Program-made: the position numbers and the translations under genes
Source: Bradyrhizobium sp. BR 10289
Lineage (GTDB): Bacteria > Pseudomonadota > Alphaproteobacteria > Rhizobiales > Xanthobacteraceae
NCBI RefSeq assembly: GCF_019455385.1
Contig: NZ_JACOFR010000004.1
Location: forward strand, 372,001 to 436,000
DNA length: 64,000 nt
Reading direction: 5' to 3'
The notes under the pieces: generated by a model
What the model saw: the letters and a program-made list of their open reading frames with translations, nothing else
Databases searched by the model: none
Told to the model about the DNA's origin: nothing
Shown here: one piece after another, positions 44,220 through 54,342 of the stretch
Position numbering within the stretch: the first letter of the stretch is position 1
Layout: each line of letters opens with the position of its first letter

Positions 44220-44627
44220 ATGAGAAGCACGACGCTATTGGCGCTCAGTCTCATGGTCGTCAGCGCTTGGCCGCCGGGCGCGCGCGGACAGACGGCGCCA
44301 CCGGTTTCGATCGCTCCGCCCAATGCCTCTTCACCGCATGCGGGCGCAAAGACGTCCAGAAATCCGCCGGCAGCGGCCGGCAGAGAGACTTCGACGCCTC
44401 TGATGGGCGTGACGGCGCCGGCGCCGAATTCCGCCGCCGACTACGACGGCTTCAGCGCCGTCGACGACAGCGATACCCCAAGTCAGGTGACGCCGCCCGC
44501 GAGGTCACACGCCACCAAGGGCGCCAGCACCAATCCGGATACGAAGGGCACCGCGGCCCAGCAGTTGATCGATCAGGAAGACGAGGCGTTGAAGCGAAGG
44601 CTGTCGATCTGCCGGAACTGCAAGTAG
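44220..44627 (+). CDS. Secreted Pro/Ala-rich hypothetical protein
   Basis: A 135-residue protein with a signal peptide (residues about 1-23, ending near GARGQ), a long low-complexity region rich in Pro, Ala, Ser and Thr, and a C-terminal helix TAAQQLIDQEDEALKRRLSICRNC with a final CxxC. The ATG at 44220 is chosen because AAGGA stands seven bases before it; the ATG at 44214 is also open. Function unknown; the C-terminal Cys pair might bind a metal or form a disulfide outside the cell. Confidence 0.55.
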   Translation: MRSTTLLALSLMVVSAWPPGARGQTAPPVSIAPPNASSPHAGAKTSRNPPAAAGRETSTPLMGVTAPAPNSAADYDGFSAVDDSDTPSQVTPPARSHATKGASTNPDTKGTAAQQLIDQEDEALKRRLSICRNCK

Positions 44628-44656
44628 GACATCGGCCGCCGGGACCTCTCATGCCT

Positions 44657-45064
44657 TCATGCCTTGCGGCTGGTCCATCGCTCCTGCGGTGCATCCGCCC
44701 ATGTGGTGCCGAGGCCAAGCATCGTGATCCAGGTCTCAGCCAGCCTGCCATCCGCGATGCGGTAGGCTTGCATGCCGGCACGGCTGCGCGTCTCGCCGGT
44801 CGTGGAATCAGGCCAGGCAAATGCAAAGCGGAACCAGGCGCGATCGGCCGTTAAGGAGTGGTCGTAGACCACGACGCGGATTCCGGGGCGGTCTTGGTGA
44901 ACTGACCGCAGTTCGCTGGTGTATTCGTCGCGGGTCACAGTCCGGTCGCCCCTTTCGTCGTGACGGACGTAATGCGAGCCAACGCAGTCGGCGATCAGGT
45001 CATATTGAGCTTCGTGCCAGACCCGTTCCCAGCGATCGAAAAGATCGCGCACGCTGTCAGTCAT
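44657..45064 (-). CDS. SnoaL-like/NTF2-fold protein
   Basis: A 135-residue single-domain protein of the NTF2-like superfamily. The ATG at 45064 follows GGAGG directly. The pattern DLFDRWERVWHEAQYDLIADCVGSHYVRHDE at the start and RIADGRLAETWIT near the end fits SnoaL-like polyketide-cyclase or ketosteroid-isomerase relatives, which act on small hydrophobic molecules or have no enzymatic role. Isolated, convergent with the hypothetical gene before it. Confidence 0.75.
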   Translation of the reverse strand: MTDSVRDLFDRWERVWHEAQYDLIADCVGSHYVRHDERGDRTVTRDEYTSELRSVHQDRPGIRVVVYDHSLTADRAWFRFAFAWPDSTTGETRSRAGMQAYRIADGRLAETWITMLGLGTTWADAPQERWTSRKA

Positions 45065-45275
45065 GTCACCTCCGAACATTTTCCCGGGAATCCCGCGCTA
45101 CGTTGCAAAACTCCTGCCGAAACCCGAACCTGGACCAGGCGATCGCGCATCGCGGCGTCCTGCATGCCTGCCCCGCCGTTGACGCGCCGGGCCGTACTTT
45201 ACGGTTTCCCGTTTTCCTGATCCTCTCTCCCCCAACCAGCCGGGACCAACCGGACTGCCCAGGGAGAGAGACGCC

Positions 45276-46910
45276 ATGAAGCTCGGCACTGCGATTGCGG
45301 AAATCATGCGACGCGAGGGGATCGAGATCCTCTGCGGCTATCCCGTCAACCATCTGATCGAGCATGCGGCGAAGGCCGAGATCCGCCCCGTGATGGTGCG
45401 GCAGGAGCGCGTCGGCGTGCACATGGCGGATGCGATCTCGCGGGTGACGTCGGGGCGCACGATCGGCGCGTTCTGCATGCAGCACGGCCCCGGTGCGGAG
45501 AACGCCATGGGCGGCGTCGCGCAATGTTTTGGCGAATCCGTGCCCGTGCTGGTGCTGCCGATGGGCTATCAGCGCCGGCTTGCGCATATCGAGCCGAACT
45601 TCAATTCCAGCGAGGCGATGAAGCCGTTCTCGAAATCGTCCGAGCCGATCATTCTGGCGACCGAGGTCACCAACATCTTCCGCCGCGCCTTCACGAAGCT
45701 GAAGAACGGCCGCGGCGGGCCCGTGATCGTCGAGATCCCCGCCGACATGTGGAACGAGGAGGTGCCGGAGCCGCTGAACTACACGCCGGTGCTACGCACG
45801 CGCTACGGCGCCGATCCCGTTCATGTGAAGGAGGCCGCCACCCTGCTGGTGAATGCAAAACGGCCGGTGATCTATGCCGGCCAAGGTGTTCATTACGCGC
45901 AGGCCTGGCCGCAATTGAAGATGCTCGCCGAGCGGCTCGCCATTCCCGTCACCACCAGCCTCGGTGGCAAATCGTCGTTTCCGGAGACCCATCCGCTCTC
46001 GCTCGGCTCGGGCGGCCTCGCGGTGCCGCGCGCCGTCCCGAAATTCCTCGGCGAGGCTGACGTCATCCTCGGCATCGGCTGCTCCTTCACCGAGACCAGC
46101 TTCGGCATTGCGATGCCCAAGGGCAAGACCATCATCCATTCGACGCTCGATCCGAACCATCTCAACAAGGATGTCGAAGCCAGGATCGGCCTCGTCGGCG
46201 ATGCCGGTCTCGTGCTCGATGCGTTGCTGGAGGAGATCGGCAAGACGGTGACGAGGGATCGCGACGCATCGGCGGTCGCGGCCGAGATCGCCGCTTCGCA
46301 CAAGGAGTGGCTGGCGAAGTGGATGCCGAAGCTCACCAGCAACGATGCGCCGCTCAGCCCCTATCGCGTGCTGTGGGATCTCCAGCACACCGTCGACATC
46401 GAGAACACCATCATCACCCATGATGCCGGCAGCCCGCGCGACCAGCTCTCGCCGTTCTGGAAAGCGGTGACGCCCCTCTCCTATCTCGGCTGGGGCAAGA
46501 CGACGCAACTCGGCTACGGCCTCGGCCTTGCGATGGGCGCCAAGCTGGCAAAGCCCGACAAGCTCTGCATCAATGTCTGGGGCGATGCGGCCATTGGCTT
46601 CACCGGCATGGATTTCGAGACCGCGGTGCGCGAGCGCATCCCGATCATGTCGATCCTGCTCAACAATTTCTCGATGGCGATCGAGCTCAAGGTGATGCCG
46701 ATCTCGACCGAAAAATATCGCTCGACTGACATCTCCGGCGACTATGCCGCGATGGCGCGGGCTTTCGGCGGCTACGGCGAGCGCGTGACGAAGCCTGAGG
46801 ACATCATCCCAGCGATCAAGCGCGGCATCCAGAAGACGAAGGAAGGCACTCCGGTGCTGCTGGAGTTCATCACCAGCAAGGAAACCGAGGTGTCGCGGCC
46901 GGGGACGTGA
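45276..46910 (+). CDS. Thiamine pyrophosphate-dependent enzyme, acetolactate synthase-like
   Basis: A 544-residue protein with the three TPP-enzyme domains: Pyr domain (GIEILCGYPVNHLIEHAAKAE, with the activating Glu in VRQERVGVHMADA near residue 49), a central domain and the PP domain with the cofactor motif GDAAIGFTGMDFETAVRER ending in NN. It lacks the regulatory partner of biosynthetic acetolactate synthase and stands alone, so it may be a decarboxylase, carboligase or lyase on another 2-keto acid. GGGAGAG precedes the ATG. The upstream gap of 211 bp shows no feature I can name. Confidence 0.88.
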   Translation: MKLGTAIAEIMRREGIEILCGYPVNHLIEHAAKAEIRPVMVRQERVGVHMADAISRVTSGRTIGAFCMQHGPGAENAMGGVAQCFGESVPVLVLPMGYQRRLAHIEPNFNSSEAMKPFSKSSEPIILATEVTNIFRRAFTKLKNGRGGPVIVEIPADMWNEEVPEPLNYTPVLRTRYGADPVHVKEAATLLVNAKRPVIYAGQGVHYAQAWPQLKMLAERLAIPVTTSLGGKSSFPETHPLSLGSGGLAVPRAVPKFLGEADVILGIGCSFTETSFGIAMPKGKTIIHSTLDPNHLNKDVEARIGLVGDAGLVLDALLEEIGKTVTRDRDASAVAAEIAASHKEWLAKWMPKLTSNDAPLSPYRVLWDLQHTVDIENTIITHDAGSPRDQLSPFWKAVTPLSYLGWGKTTQLGYGLGLAMGAKLAKPDKLCINVWGDAAIGFTGMDFETAVRERIPIMSILLNNFSMAIELKVMPISTEKYRSTDISGDYAAMARAFGGYGERVTKPEDIIPAIKRGIQKTKEGTPVLLEFITSKETEVSRPGT

Positions 46911-47005
46911 GGCGGCGGCAAGGCCGCCGGTGCTGGCTCCGGCTGCTGAAGATGTGATAATCCGGCCGGGTGCCGCGCCCGTCGCAGCGCCAAGCCGGAT
47001 GACGA

Positions 47006-49486
47006 ATGACCGACCCTTCCAACGATGCCGCCGAGGATCTCGCAGCCGAGAACGCGCGGCTGCGCAATGCGCTCGCGATTGCGCGTGATCGCGAGACCGC
47101 GAGTGCGGAGATCCTGCGCACCATCGCGGCCTCCCCCTCCGACGCGAGGCCGGTATTCGCAGCGATCGCGTCCAGCTCGAAGCGTTTGCTCGGCGGCTTC
47201 TCGGCCACCGTGCTTCAGTTCATCGGCGACGAGCTGCACCTCGTGGCGTTCACGCCGACCAGCCCCGAAGCCGACGAAGGGCTGAAGGCCTCGTTCCCGC
47301 GCCGGATCGAGGATTTTCCGACCTTTGAGTTGGTGCGCGGCGGCGAGACGATCCAGTTTCCCGACAGCGAGGCGGACGAGGTTCCGGAGCTGAACCGCGA
47401 GCTCGCGCGGCTTCGCGGCTTTCGCAGCGTGCTGTTCATGCCGCTGATGAGCCGCGGCACCGCGGTTGGCATGATCAGCGTCACGCGAACCGTGACAGGC
47501 GCATTTGCGCCCGACCTCGTGCAATTGCTCCAGACCTTTGCCGACCAAGCCGTGGTCGCAATCGAGAACGCGCGGCTGTTCAACGAGACGCGCGAGGCGC
47601 TGGAGCGCCAGACGGCCACCGCCGACATCCTGAAAGTGATGGCGGCCTCGCCCTCCGACATGCAGCCGGTGTTCGACGCCATCGCCGCCAACGCCAATCG
47701 CCTGATCGGCGGTTTCTCCACCGCCGTGCTGCGTTATGTCGACGGCGCCGCGCACCTTGCGGCCTTCACTCCGGGTGATCCCGAAGGCGATCGCGTGCTG
47801 CAGGCCTCGTTCCCGGTGCCGTTCGCGCAGTTCCCCGCCTACCAGCTCGTGGCCCATGGCGAATCGGCACAGGTGCCCGACACCGAGCTCGAGCCGGCGG
47901 CACGCGACATCGCGCGCGCCCGCGGCTTCCGCAGCATGCTGTTCACGCCGCTGATGAGCGAGGGCGAGGCCAAGGGCGTCATCATCGCCACGCGGCGGAC
48001 GACGGGCAGCTTCACCGAGCATCACGTGCGGCTGCTGCAAACTTTCGCCGACCAGGCGGTGATCGCGGTCAAGAATGTCAGCCTGTTCAATGCCACCAGG
48101 GAAGCGCTGGAGCGGCAGACCGCGACCGCCGATATCCTCAAGGTGATCGCGGCCTCGCCGGCCGACGTCACGCCGGTGTTCCAGGCGATCTCCGACAGCG
48201 CCAAGGCGCTGGTCGGCGGACATTCCTCCACCGTCACCCGCGTCATCAACGGCATGCTGCATCTGGCCGCCTTCACCACCGACAACGAAGCCGGCAACGC
48301 AGAGCTGCTCAGCTCGTTTCCGGCACCGCTGGCGGCGTCTGGCATTCACAGCCGGGTCGCGACCAGCGGCGAATACGCCTTTCGCAGCGACATGCAAAGC
48401 GAGCCCGATCTCACCGACGCGATGCGCGAGCTGGCGCGAACGCGCGGCTATCGCAGCATTCTCGTGATCCCGATGCTGCGCGACGGTGTTGCGATCGGCA
48501 CCATCGGCGTGACCCGGCCCGAGGCCGGCCCGTTCCCGGACAAGGCGATCAGCCTGCTGAAGACCTTTGCCGACCAGGCCGTGATCGCGATCGAGAACAC
48601 GCGCCTGTTCAACGAGGTGCAGGACCGCACGCGGGAGCTCGCCAAATCGCTCGACGATCTGCGCGCCGCGCAGGACCGGCTGATCCAGACCGAGAAGCTG
48701 GCTTCGCTCGGCCAGCTCACCGCCGGCATCGCCCACGAGATCAAGAACCCGCTCAACTTCGTCAACAATTTTGCTTCACTTTCCGCCGAGCTGATGGACG
48801 AACTGAACGAGGTGCTCGCACCCGTCCCGCTCACGGATGATGTCCGCAAGGACGTGGATGAGCTGACGGAGCTCTTGAAGGACAATCTCGGCAAGGTCGT
48901 GCAGCACGGTCGGCGTGCCGATTCCATCGTCAAGAACATGCTGCTGCATTCGCGCGAGGGCGGCGGCGAACATCGGGAGAGCGACATCAACGCGCTCGTC
49001 GAGGAGAGCCTCAACCTCGCCTATCACGGCGTGCGCGCCGAGACGCCACAATTCGACGTGACGGTAAAGCGCGAGTTCGATCCTTCTGCAGGCACCGCCG
49101 AAGTGTTTCCGCAGGAGATCACGCGCGTGCTGCTGAACCTGCTGTCGAACGGGTTTTATGCCGTGACGAAGCGGAAAGCGGACCATAGCGCCGGCGACTA
49201 CGCGCCGATGGTGACCGCCACGACGCGCGACCGCGGCGACAGTGTCGAGATCCGCATCCGCGACAACGGCACCGGCATTCCGCACGAGGTGAAGGCGAAG
49301 ATGTTCAATCCGTTCTTCACCACCAAGCCGGCCGGCGAAGGCACCGGCCTCGGGCTCTCGATGAGCCATGATATCGTGGTCAAGCAGCACGGCGGCAGAA
49401 TCGACGTTGCGACGGAGCCCGGCGCGTTCACGGAGTTCACGATCCGGCTGCCGCGGAAGAGCAGCTTCGTGGATCGGGGCAACTGA
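47006..49486 (+). CDS. Soluble hybrid-less sensor kinase with three tandem GAF domains
   Basis: An 826-residue protein with no membrane helix. Three GAF domains cover about residues 20-190, 195-365 and 370-535; they are internal repeats, each ending in a nearly identical linker (FADQAVxAIENxRLFNETREALERQTATADILKVxAASPxD). A coiled coil leads to the H box GIAHEIKNPLNFV with H577, followed by HATPase boxes (NLLSNGFYAV, RDNGTGIP, GTGLGLSMSHDIV). Kinases of this build are common in Bradyrhizobium and may sense small ligands or redox state in the cytoplasm. No response regulator gene is next to it. Confidence 0.92.
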   Translation: MTDPSNDAAEDLAAENARLRNALAIARDRETASAEILRTIAASPSDARPVFAAIASSSKRLLGGFSATVLQFIGDELHLVAFTPTSPEADEGLKASFPRRIEDFPTFELVRGGETIQFPDSEADEVPELNRELARLRGFRSVLFMPLMSRGTAVGMISVTRTVTGAFAPDLVQLLQTFADQAVVAIENARLFNETREALERQTATADILKVMAASPSDMQPVFDAIAANANRLIGGFSTAVLRYVDGAAHLAAFTPGDPEGDRVLQASFPVPFAQFPAYQLVAHGESAQVPDTELEPAARDIARARGFRSMLFTPLMSEGEAKGVIIATRRTTGSFTEHHVRLLQTFADQAVIAVKNVSLFNATREALERQTATADILKVIAASPADVTPVFQAISDSAKALVGGHSSTVTRVINGMLHLAAFTTDNEAGNAELLSSFPAPLAASGIHSRVATSGEYAFRSDMQSEPDLTDAMRELARTRGYRSILVIPMLRDGVAIGTIGVTRPEAGPFPDKAISLLKTFADQAVIAIENTRLFNEVQDRTRELAKSLDDLRAAQDRLIQTEKLASLGQLTAGIAHEIKNPLNFVNNFASLSAELMDELNEVLAPVPLTDDVRKDVDELTELLKDNLGKVVQHGRRADSIVKNMLLHSREGGGEHRESDINALVEESLNLAYHGVRAETPQFDVTVKREFDPSAGTAEVFPQEITRVLLNLLSNGFYAVTKRKADHSAGDYAPMVTATTRDRGDSVEIRIRDNGTGIPHEVKAKMFNPFFTTKPAGEGTGLGLSMSHDIVVKQHGGRIDVATEPGAFTEFTIRLPRKSSFVDRGN

Positions 49487-49489
49487 GCC

Positions 49490-51091
49490 CTACTCCGCCA
49501 TCTCGACATGTTTGGCGATGGTCGGACCGGCCAGCGGCCGCTCCTCCATCATGATCAGGCACAGCGCGGCGGTGGTCATCAGCGCAGTCGCAGCACCGAA
49601 GACGTAGCGGAATGCGTGCCGCATGTCTTCAGCGGGGATCGCGGGAATGCTGCCCGCGGCGTGATGCTCGCCTGCGAGCGGAATGTCGGCACCGAGCGCG
49701 ATCAGCAGGATCGCCGCGAAGGCCGCGACCGTGAACGAGGACATCAGCGAACGGAAGAAGTTCATGGCGCCGGTGATGGTGCCGACCTGCGGCCGCGCCA
49801 CCGAATTCTGCAGCGAAACCACGCAGACCGGGAATGTGGTGCCAAGGCCGAGCGCGAACGCGGCCATCAGCGTCAACAGGCCCCAGAGCGGTAAGGTCGT
49901 CACCGTGAGACCGAGCGCGCAGATCGCGGCCCAGGACGTGCCGACGATGGCGACCCGCTTGTAGTGCTTGGCCCGCGCCATGGTGCGGCCGGCGATCGCC
50001 GCGCCGCAGGTCGAGACCGCCGCGAGCGGGATCAGCGCAAGGCCGGCTTCGCTGGCACTGAGATGGTAGACCGACTCGTAATAGAGCGGCAGCTGCACGG
50101 TGAGGCCCGTGATCGCACCGAGGCCGCAACCGCCGGCGGTCAGCGCGAACGGCGCCACCGATCCCGTCAGCAGCGGCAGCGGCAGGAAGGGCTCGTCGGC
50201 GCGACGCGCGTGCCAGACGAAGGTCAGCGCAAGCGCGACGGCGCCACCGATCATCGCCAGCACGGTCGGCGAGAGCCAGGGATAACGCGTGCCGCCCCAG
50301 GTCAGCACCAGCATGAAGACGACCGCGGACGCCATCAGCAGGACACCGCCGAGCCAGTCGACCTTGCGCTTGCGATGGAACACCGGGATCTTCTTCATCT
50401 TCGGCAGCAGCATCGCGATCGCCGCGGCCGCGAGCGGCAGGTTGATCCAGAAGATCATCGACCAGTGCAGATGCTCGGCGAAGACGCCGCCGATGACGGG
50501 CCCCAGAATGCCGCCGACCATCCAGACGCTGGAGAAATAGGCTTGATACTGTCCGCGCTCACGCGGTGAGACGACGTCGGAGATCACGGTCTGCACGACC
50601 GGCATGATGCCGCCGCCGCCGAGCCCCTGAAGGCCGCGCGCGAGAATCAGCATCGGCATGTTCGGCGCGATCGCGCACAGCACCGAGCCAGCGACGAACA
50701 GGCTGAGCGAGATGATGATCATGACCTTGCGGCCGTAGATGTCGCTGAGCGTGCCGAACACCGGCGCAACCGCAGTCGAGGCCAGCAGATAGGCGGTGAT
50801 GACCCAGGACAGGTTCGAGACATCCTGGAACTGGCGCCCGATGGTCGGCAGCGCGGTTGCCACGATGGTCTGGTCGAGCGCCGCCAAAAACATCGTCAGC
50901 ATCAGGCTGATGACGATGGTGCGGACCTCATCCGAGGTCAGCGGCACCGGCGGCGCGATGGACGGTGCGTCATCGACGCTGATGACCTCGCCTGGAAGTC
51001 GGGACAGCTCTTCGGCGATGTCGTCGGGCAATGCCTGGATGTCGGCAGAACTGCTCTGCCGGTCGAATTTGTTCATCTCGATCGGGCGCAT
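49490..51091 (-). CDS. DHA2-family MFS drug exporter (EmrB/QacA type)
   Basis: A 533-residue, 14-helix exporter. A soluble N-terminal tail of about 55 residues precedes TM1 (VISLMLTMFLAALDQTIVATALPTI). Motif A is FGTLSDIYGRKVMI and motif C-like Gly/Pro sequence GGILGPVIGGVFAEH marks an antiporter. The ATG at 51091 is used; one at 51076 is open but has no spaced ribosome site. It converges with the GAF kinase, the two stop codons being 3 bp apart. No TetR regulator or membrane fusion partner is adjacent. Likely role: export of toxic organic compounds. Confidence 0.92.
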   Translation of the reverse strand: MRPIEMNKFDRQSSSADIQALPDDIAEELSRLPGEVISVDDAPSIAPPVPLTSDEVRTIVISLMLTMFLAALDQTIVATALPTIGRQFQDVSNLSWVITAYLLASTAVAPVFGTLSDIYGRKVMIIISLSLFVAGSVLCAIAPNMPMLILARGLQGLGGGGIMPVVQTVISDVVSPRERGQYQAYFSSVWMVGGILGPVIGGVFAEHLHWSMIFWINLPLAAAAIAMLLPKMKKIPVFHRKRKVDWLGGVLLMASAVVFMLVLTWGGTRYPWLSPTVLAMIGGAVALALTFVWHARRADEPFLPLPLLTGSVAPFALTAGGCGLGAITGLTVQLPLYYESVYHLSASEAGLALIPLAAVSTCGAAIAGRTMARAKHYKRVAIVGTSWAAICALGLTVTTLPLWGLLTLMAAFALGLGTTFPVCVVSLQNSVARPQVGTITGAMNFFRSLMSSFTVAAFAAILLIALGADIPLAGEHHAAGSIPAIPAEDMRHAFRYVFGAATALMTTAALCLIMMEERPLAGPTIAKHVEMAE

Positions 51092-51231
51092 GATGCGGCG
51101 CAAACGCCGCGAAGGATTCGTTCTATGCAGCCAATGTAGAGAGGAATGTTCTTCTCAGGCAGGCACCGGGGCGCATGGGTGCATCCCGCCCCCGGGTCAT
51201 CGCGATGACGTGATGTGACGTCGCGGGCGGA

Positions 51232-51747
51232 TCAGTCCTTCGGGCGTCGCTTCAGGCGGGCCCGTTTGGGCAGCAGGGCCGGCCATTGCACGATGTGGTC
51301 CTCGAGCTCCTCGTCCGGGATCTCCTCCTCGCTGCCCTCGACCCGGCCGCGCACGGAAACGCCGGCGTCATGCACGGTGTTGGGATCGCCGGACACCAGC
51401 GGATGCCACCAATAGAGGTCGCGGCCCTCCGCGACCAGCTTGTAGCCGCAGCTCGGCGGCAGCCAGTTCAGGGTGCGGACATTGGCGGCGGTCAGGCGGA
51501 CACAGTCCGGAACCTTGTCGGAGCGATTCGGGTAGTCCTTGCAGGCGCAACTGGTCCCATCGAGCAGCTTGCAGCCGACATGGGTGAAATAGATCTGGCC
51601 GGTATCCTCGTCCTCGAGCTTGTTCAGGCAGCAGCGGCCGCAGCCGTCGCACAGGCTTTCCCATTCGCGCTCCGACATCTCTTCCAACGTCTTGGTTTTC
51701 CAGAAGAATCCTTCCTGGCCTGAAGGTCGTTTGGGAGCTGGGGTCAT
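51232..51747 (-). CDS. YcgN/UPF0260-family Cys-cluster protein
   Basis: A 171-residue protein with the Cys-rich pattern [34 protein letters not shown] and DCVRLTAAN of the YkgJ/YcgN family, which may hold a zinc or an iron-sulfur cluster. The ATG at 51747 follows GAGACGA. The C-terminal part ([22 protein letters not shown]) is typical of UPF0260. Function unknown. Solitary gene. The 294-bp region upstream to PBP1A is divergent promoter space; I see an AT-richer block at 51845-51900 but no defined site. Confidence 0.9.
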   Translation of the reverse strand: MTPAPKRPSGQEGFFWKTKTLEEMSEREWESLCDGCGRCCLNKLEDEDTGQIYFTHVGCKLLDGTSCACKDYPNRSDKVPDCVRLTAANVRTLNWLPPSCGYKLVAEGRDLYWWHPLVSGDPNTVHDAGVSVRGRVEGSEEEIPDEELEDHIVQWPALLPKRARLKRRPKD

Positions 51748-52041
51748 TCGTCTCAACAAGGTTCGAAGGAGCTACGGCGACGCCATCTAGGGCGTCCACC
51801 CGTCATGCCGCAAGCGACGGTCCGACAAGGCCCGTAATGAACCGGGGTTCAATTAGTCCTGTTGTTCAAAATCGCGAGCCTGACCATTGGTTTATAGGCC
51901 CTCCTCGGCTAGAAGGAACGTGGAGTCCCCAACGGACGCGAACCGGGCGCCTTGGGTTTGCCGCAACATTCCCGCAAGACGTCCCGATGCCGCCCCGGCC
52001 GGGTGCTTGAACGCTGTCGAAGCGAGCCTCAAGGGTTCTAG

Positions 52042-54333
52042 GTGGTCGAGAACACACCATCCAATTGGAAGAGCCGCGTCCGGAATTTCTTTCTGGACCT
52101 CGACGCGCGCATCGACTCCTCGCTGTTCTCCTCAGCCAAGGGCATTCGCGAGCTCTACGAGCGCTATTCGACCTTCATGGACCGCTTCTATGTCGGGCGG
52201 TGGAAGCGCTGGGTGTTCATCGAGCCGCTGTCGGAGGCCGCAACGCTCGGGCTCGGCGGCCTGGTCTTGATGCTGACGCTCGCCATCCCCGCCTTCCGCG
52301 AGACTGCGGACGAGGACTGGCTGAAGAAGTCCGATCTCGCCGTGAGCTTCCTCGACCGCTACGGCAATCCGATCGGCAGCCGCGGCATCAAGCACAATGA
52401 CTCCATCCCGCTGGAGGATTTTCCCGACGTCCTGATCAAGGCGACGCTGGCGACCGAAGACCGCCGCTTCTACGAGCATTTCGGCATCGACATCGCCGGC
52501 ACCGCGCGCGCGCTCGTCACCAACGCGCAGGCCGGCGGCGTCCGCCAGGGCGGCTCCTCGATCACGCAGCAGCTCGCGAAAAACCTGTTCCTGAGCAACG
52601 AGCGCACCATCGAGCGCAAGGTCAACGAGGCCTTCCTCGCGGTCTGGCTGGAATGGCGCCTGACGAAGAACGAGATCCTGAAGCTCTATCTCGACCGCGC
52701 CTACATGGGCGGCGGCACCTTCGGCGTCGACGGCGCCGCGCATTTCTACTTCAACAAGTCGGCGCGCGACGTGACGCTGGCGGAAGCGGCGATGCTGGCC
52801 GGCCTGTTCAAGGCGCCGACGAAGTACGCCCCCCACATCAACCTGCCCGCCGCGCGTGCCCGCGCCAACGTCGTGCTCGACAATCTCGTCGATGCCGGCT
52901 TCATGACCGAGGGCCAGGTGTTCGGCGCCCGCCGCAACCCCGCCTTCGCCGTCGACCGCCGCGACGAGGCCTCCCCGAACTACTATCTCGACTATGCCTT
53001 CGACGAGATGCGGAAGCTGGTCGACACCTTCCCGAAGTCCTACACCGAGCGCGTGTTCGTCGTGCGCCTCGCCATCGACACCAATGTGCAGAAGGCGGCG
53101 GAAGACGCCATCGAGAACCAGTTGCGCCAGTTCGGCCGCGACTATCACGCGACCCAGGCGGCGACCGTCGTGTCCGATCTCGACGGCGGCATCCGCGCCA
53201 TGGTCGGCGGCCGCGACTATGGCGCGAGCCAGTTCAACCGCGCGACCGACGCCTATCGCCAGCCGGGTTCGTCGTTCAAGCCTTACGTCTACACCACCGC
53301 CCTTCTCAACGGCTTCACGCCGAACTCGATCGTGGTCGACGGCCCGGTCTGCATCGGCAATTGGTGCCCGCAGAACTATGGCCATTCCTATTCCGGCGCG
53401 GTGACGCTGACGCAGGCGATCACGCGCTCGATCAACGTCGTGCCGGTGAAGCTGTCGATCGCGATCGGCCAGAAGGAGCAGCCGAAGGCGCCGAACCCCG
53501 CCAAGATCGGCCGCGCCAAGATCGTCGAGGTCGCGCGCCGCTTCGGCCTCAAGGCGCCGCTGCCCGACACGCCCTCGCTGCCGATCGGCTCGGACGAAGT
53601 CACCGTGCTCGAGCATGCGGTGGCCTATGCGACCTTCCCGAACCGCGGCAAATCAGTGACGCCGCATTCGGTGCTGGAGGTGCGCACCGGCGCCGGCGAC
53701 CTGGTCTGGCGCTGGGACCGCGACGGTCCGAAGCCGCGGCAGGCCATTCCCGCCAACATCGCCGCCGACATGGCCGGCATGATGAGCCACGTCGTCAGCG
53801 AAGGCACCGCGCGCCGCGCCGCGCTCGACGGCATTCCGACCGCGGGCAAGACCGGCACGACCAATGCGTATCGCGACGCCTGGTTCGTCGGCTACACCGG
53901 CAATTTCACCTGCGCGGTGTGGTACGGCAATGACGACTATTCGCCGACCAACCGCATGACCGGCGGCTCGCTGCCGGCGCAGACTTGGCACGACATCATG
54001 GTCGCCGCACATCAAGGCGTCGAGATCCGCGAGATCCCCGGCATCGGCATGGGCCAGAAGCTGCCGCCGCAGCCGCGGGACGCGAATGCGCAAGCCAATG
54101 CGGCGCCGAAGGTGCTGGAGACCAAGCCCGGTCCGCCGCCGGTGCTGACCAAGCGCGGCGCCGACATTCTGGTGCGGGTCGAGAAGCTGCTCGATGATGC
54201 CGCCAGGACCGCGACCAAGGCGACGGCCGACGACACCAGGCCTGCGAAGCCGTCCTCGGCGTCGAGCGCGCTCGCCTTCCCGCAGAACTATGCGGAAGAG
54301 AATGCGAACGCATCCGCCCCGCGCAAGAACTAA
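52042..54333 (+). CDS. Penicillin-binding protein 1A
   Basis: A 763-residue bifunctional peptidoglycan synthase. It starts at a GTG at 52042 (MVENTPSNWKSRVRNFFLDLD). One membrane helix is near residues 68-92. The GT51 glycosyltransferase domain has LATEDRRFYEHFGID near 135-150 and GGSSITQQLAKNLFL near 175-190. The transpeptidase has SxxK at S410-K413 (PGSSFKP), SxN at S463 (SINV) and KTG at K603. The C-terminal 80 residues are low-complexity Ala/Pro-rich. It polymerises and crosslinks murein in the periplasm. Followed at 9 bp by the DUF1214 gene. Confidence 0.95.
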   Translation: MVENTPSNWKSRVRNFFLDLDARIDSSLFSSAKGIRELYERYSTFMDRFYVGRWKRWVFIEPLSEAATLGLGGLVLMLTLAIPAFRETADEDWLKKSDLAVSFLDRYGNPIGSRGIKHNDSIPLEDFPDVLIKATLATEDRRFYEHFGIDIAGTARALVTNAQAGGVRQGGSSITQQLAKNLFLSNERTIERKVNEAFLAVWLEWRLTKNEILKLYLDRAYMGGGTFGVDGAAHFYFNKSARDVTLAEAAMLAGLFKAPTKYAPHINLPAARARANVVLDNLVDAGFMTEGQVFGARRNPAFAVDRRDEASPNYYLDYAFDEMRKLVDTFPKSYTERVFVVRLAIDTNVQKAAEDAIENQLRQFGRDYHATQAATVVSDLDGGIRAMVGGRDYGASQFNRATDAYRQPGSSFKPYVYTTALLNGFTPNSIVVDGPVCIGNWCPQNYGHSYSGAVTLTQAITRSINVVPVKLSIAIGQKEQPKAPNPAKIGRAKIVEVARRFGLKAPLPDTPSLPIGSDEVTVLEHAVAYATFPNRGKSVTPHSVLEVRTGAGDLVWRWDRDGPKPRQAIPANIAADMAGMMSHVVSEGTARRAALDGIPTAGKTGTTNAYRDAWFVGYTGNFTCAVWYGNDDYSPTNRMTGGSLPAQTWHDIMVAAHQGVEIREIPGIGMGQKLPPQPRDANAQANAAPKVLETKPGPPPVLTKRGADILVRVEKLLDDAARTATKATADDTRPAKPSSASSALAFPQNYAEENANASAPRKN

Positions 54334-54342
54334 TCGAAGCCC

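Noticed and set aside
46772..48736. A 654-codon open frame on the minus strand opposite the TPP enzyme and GAF kinase
   Set aside because: Mirror of the repeated GAF coding sequence; its apparent internal repeats only reflect the GAF repeats on the other strand.
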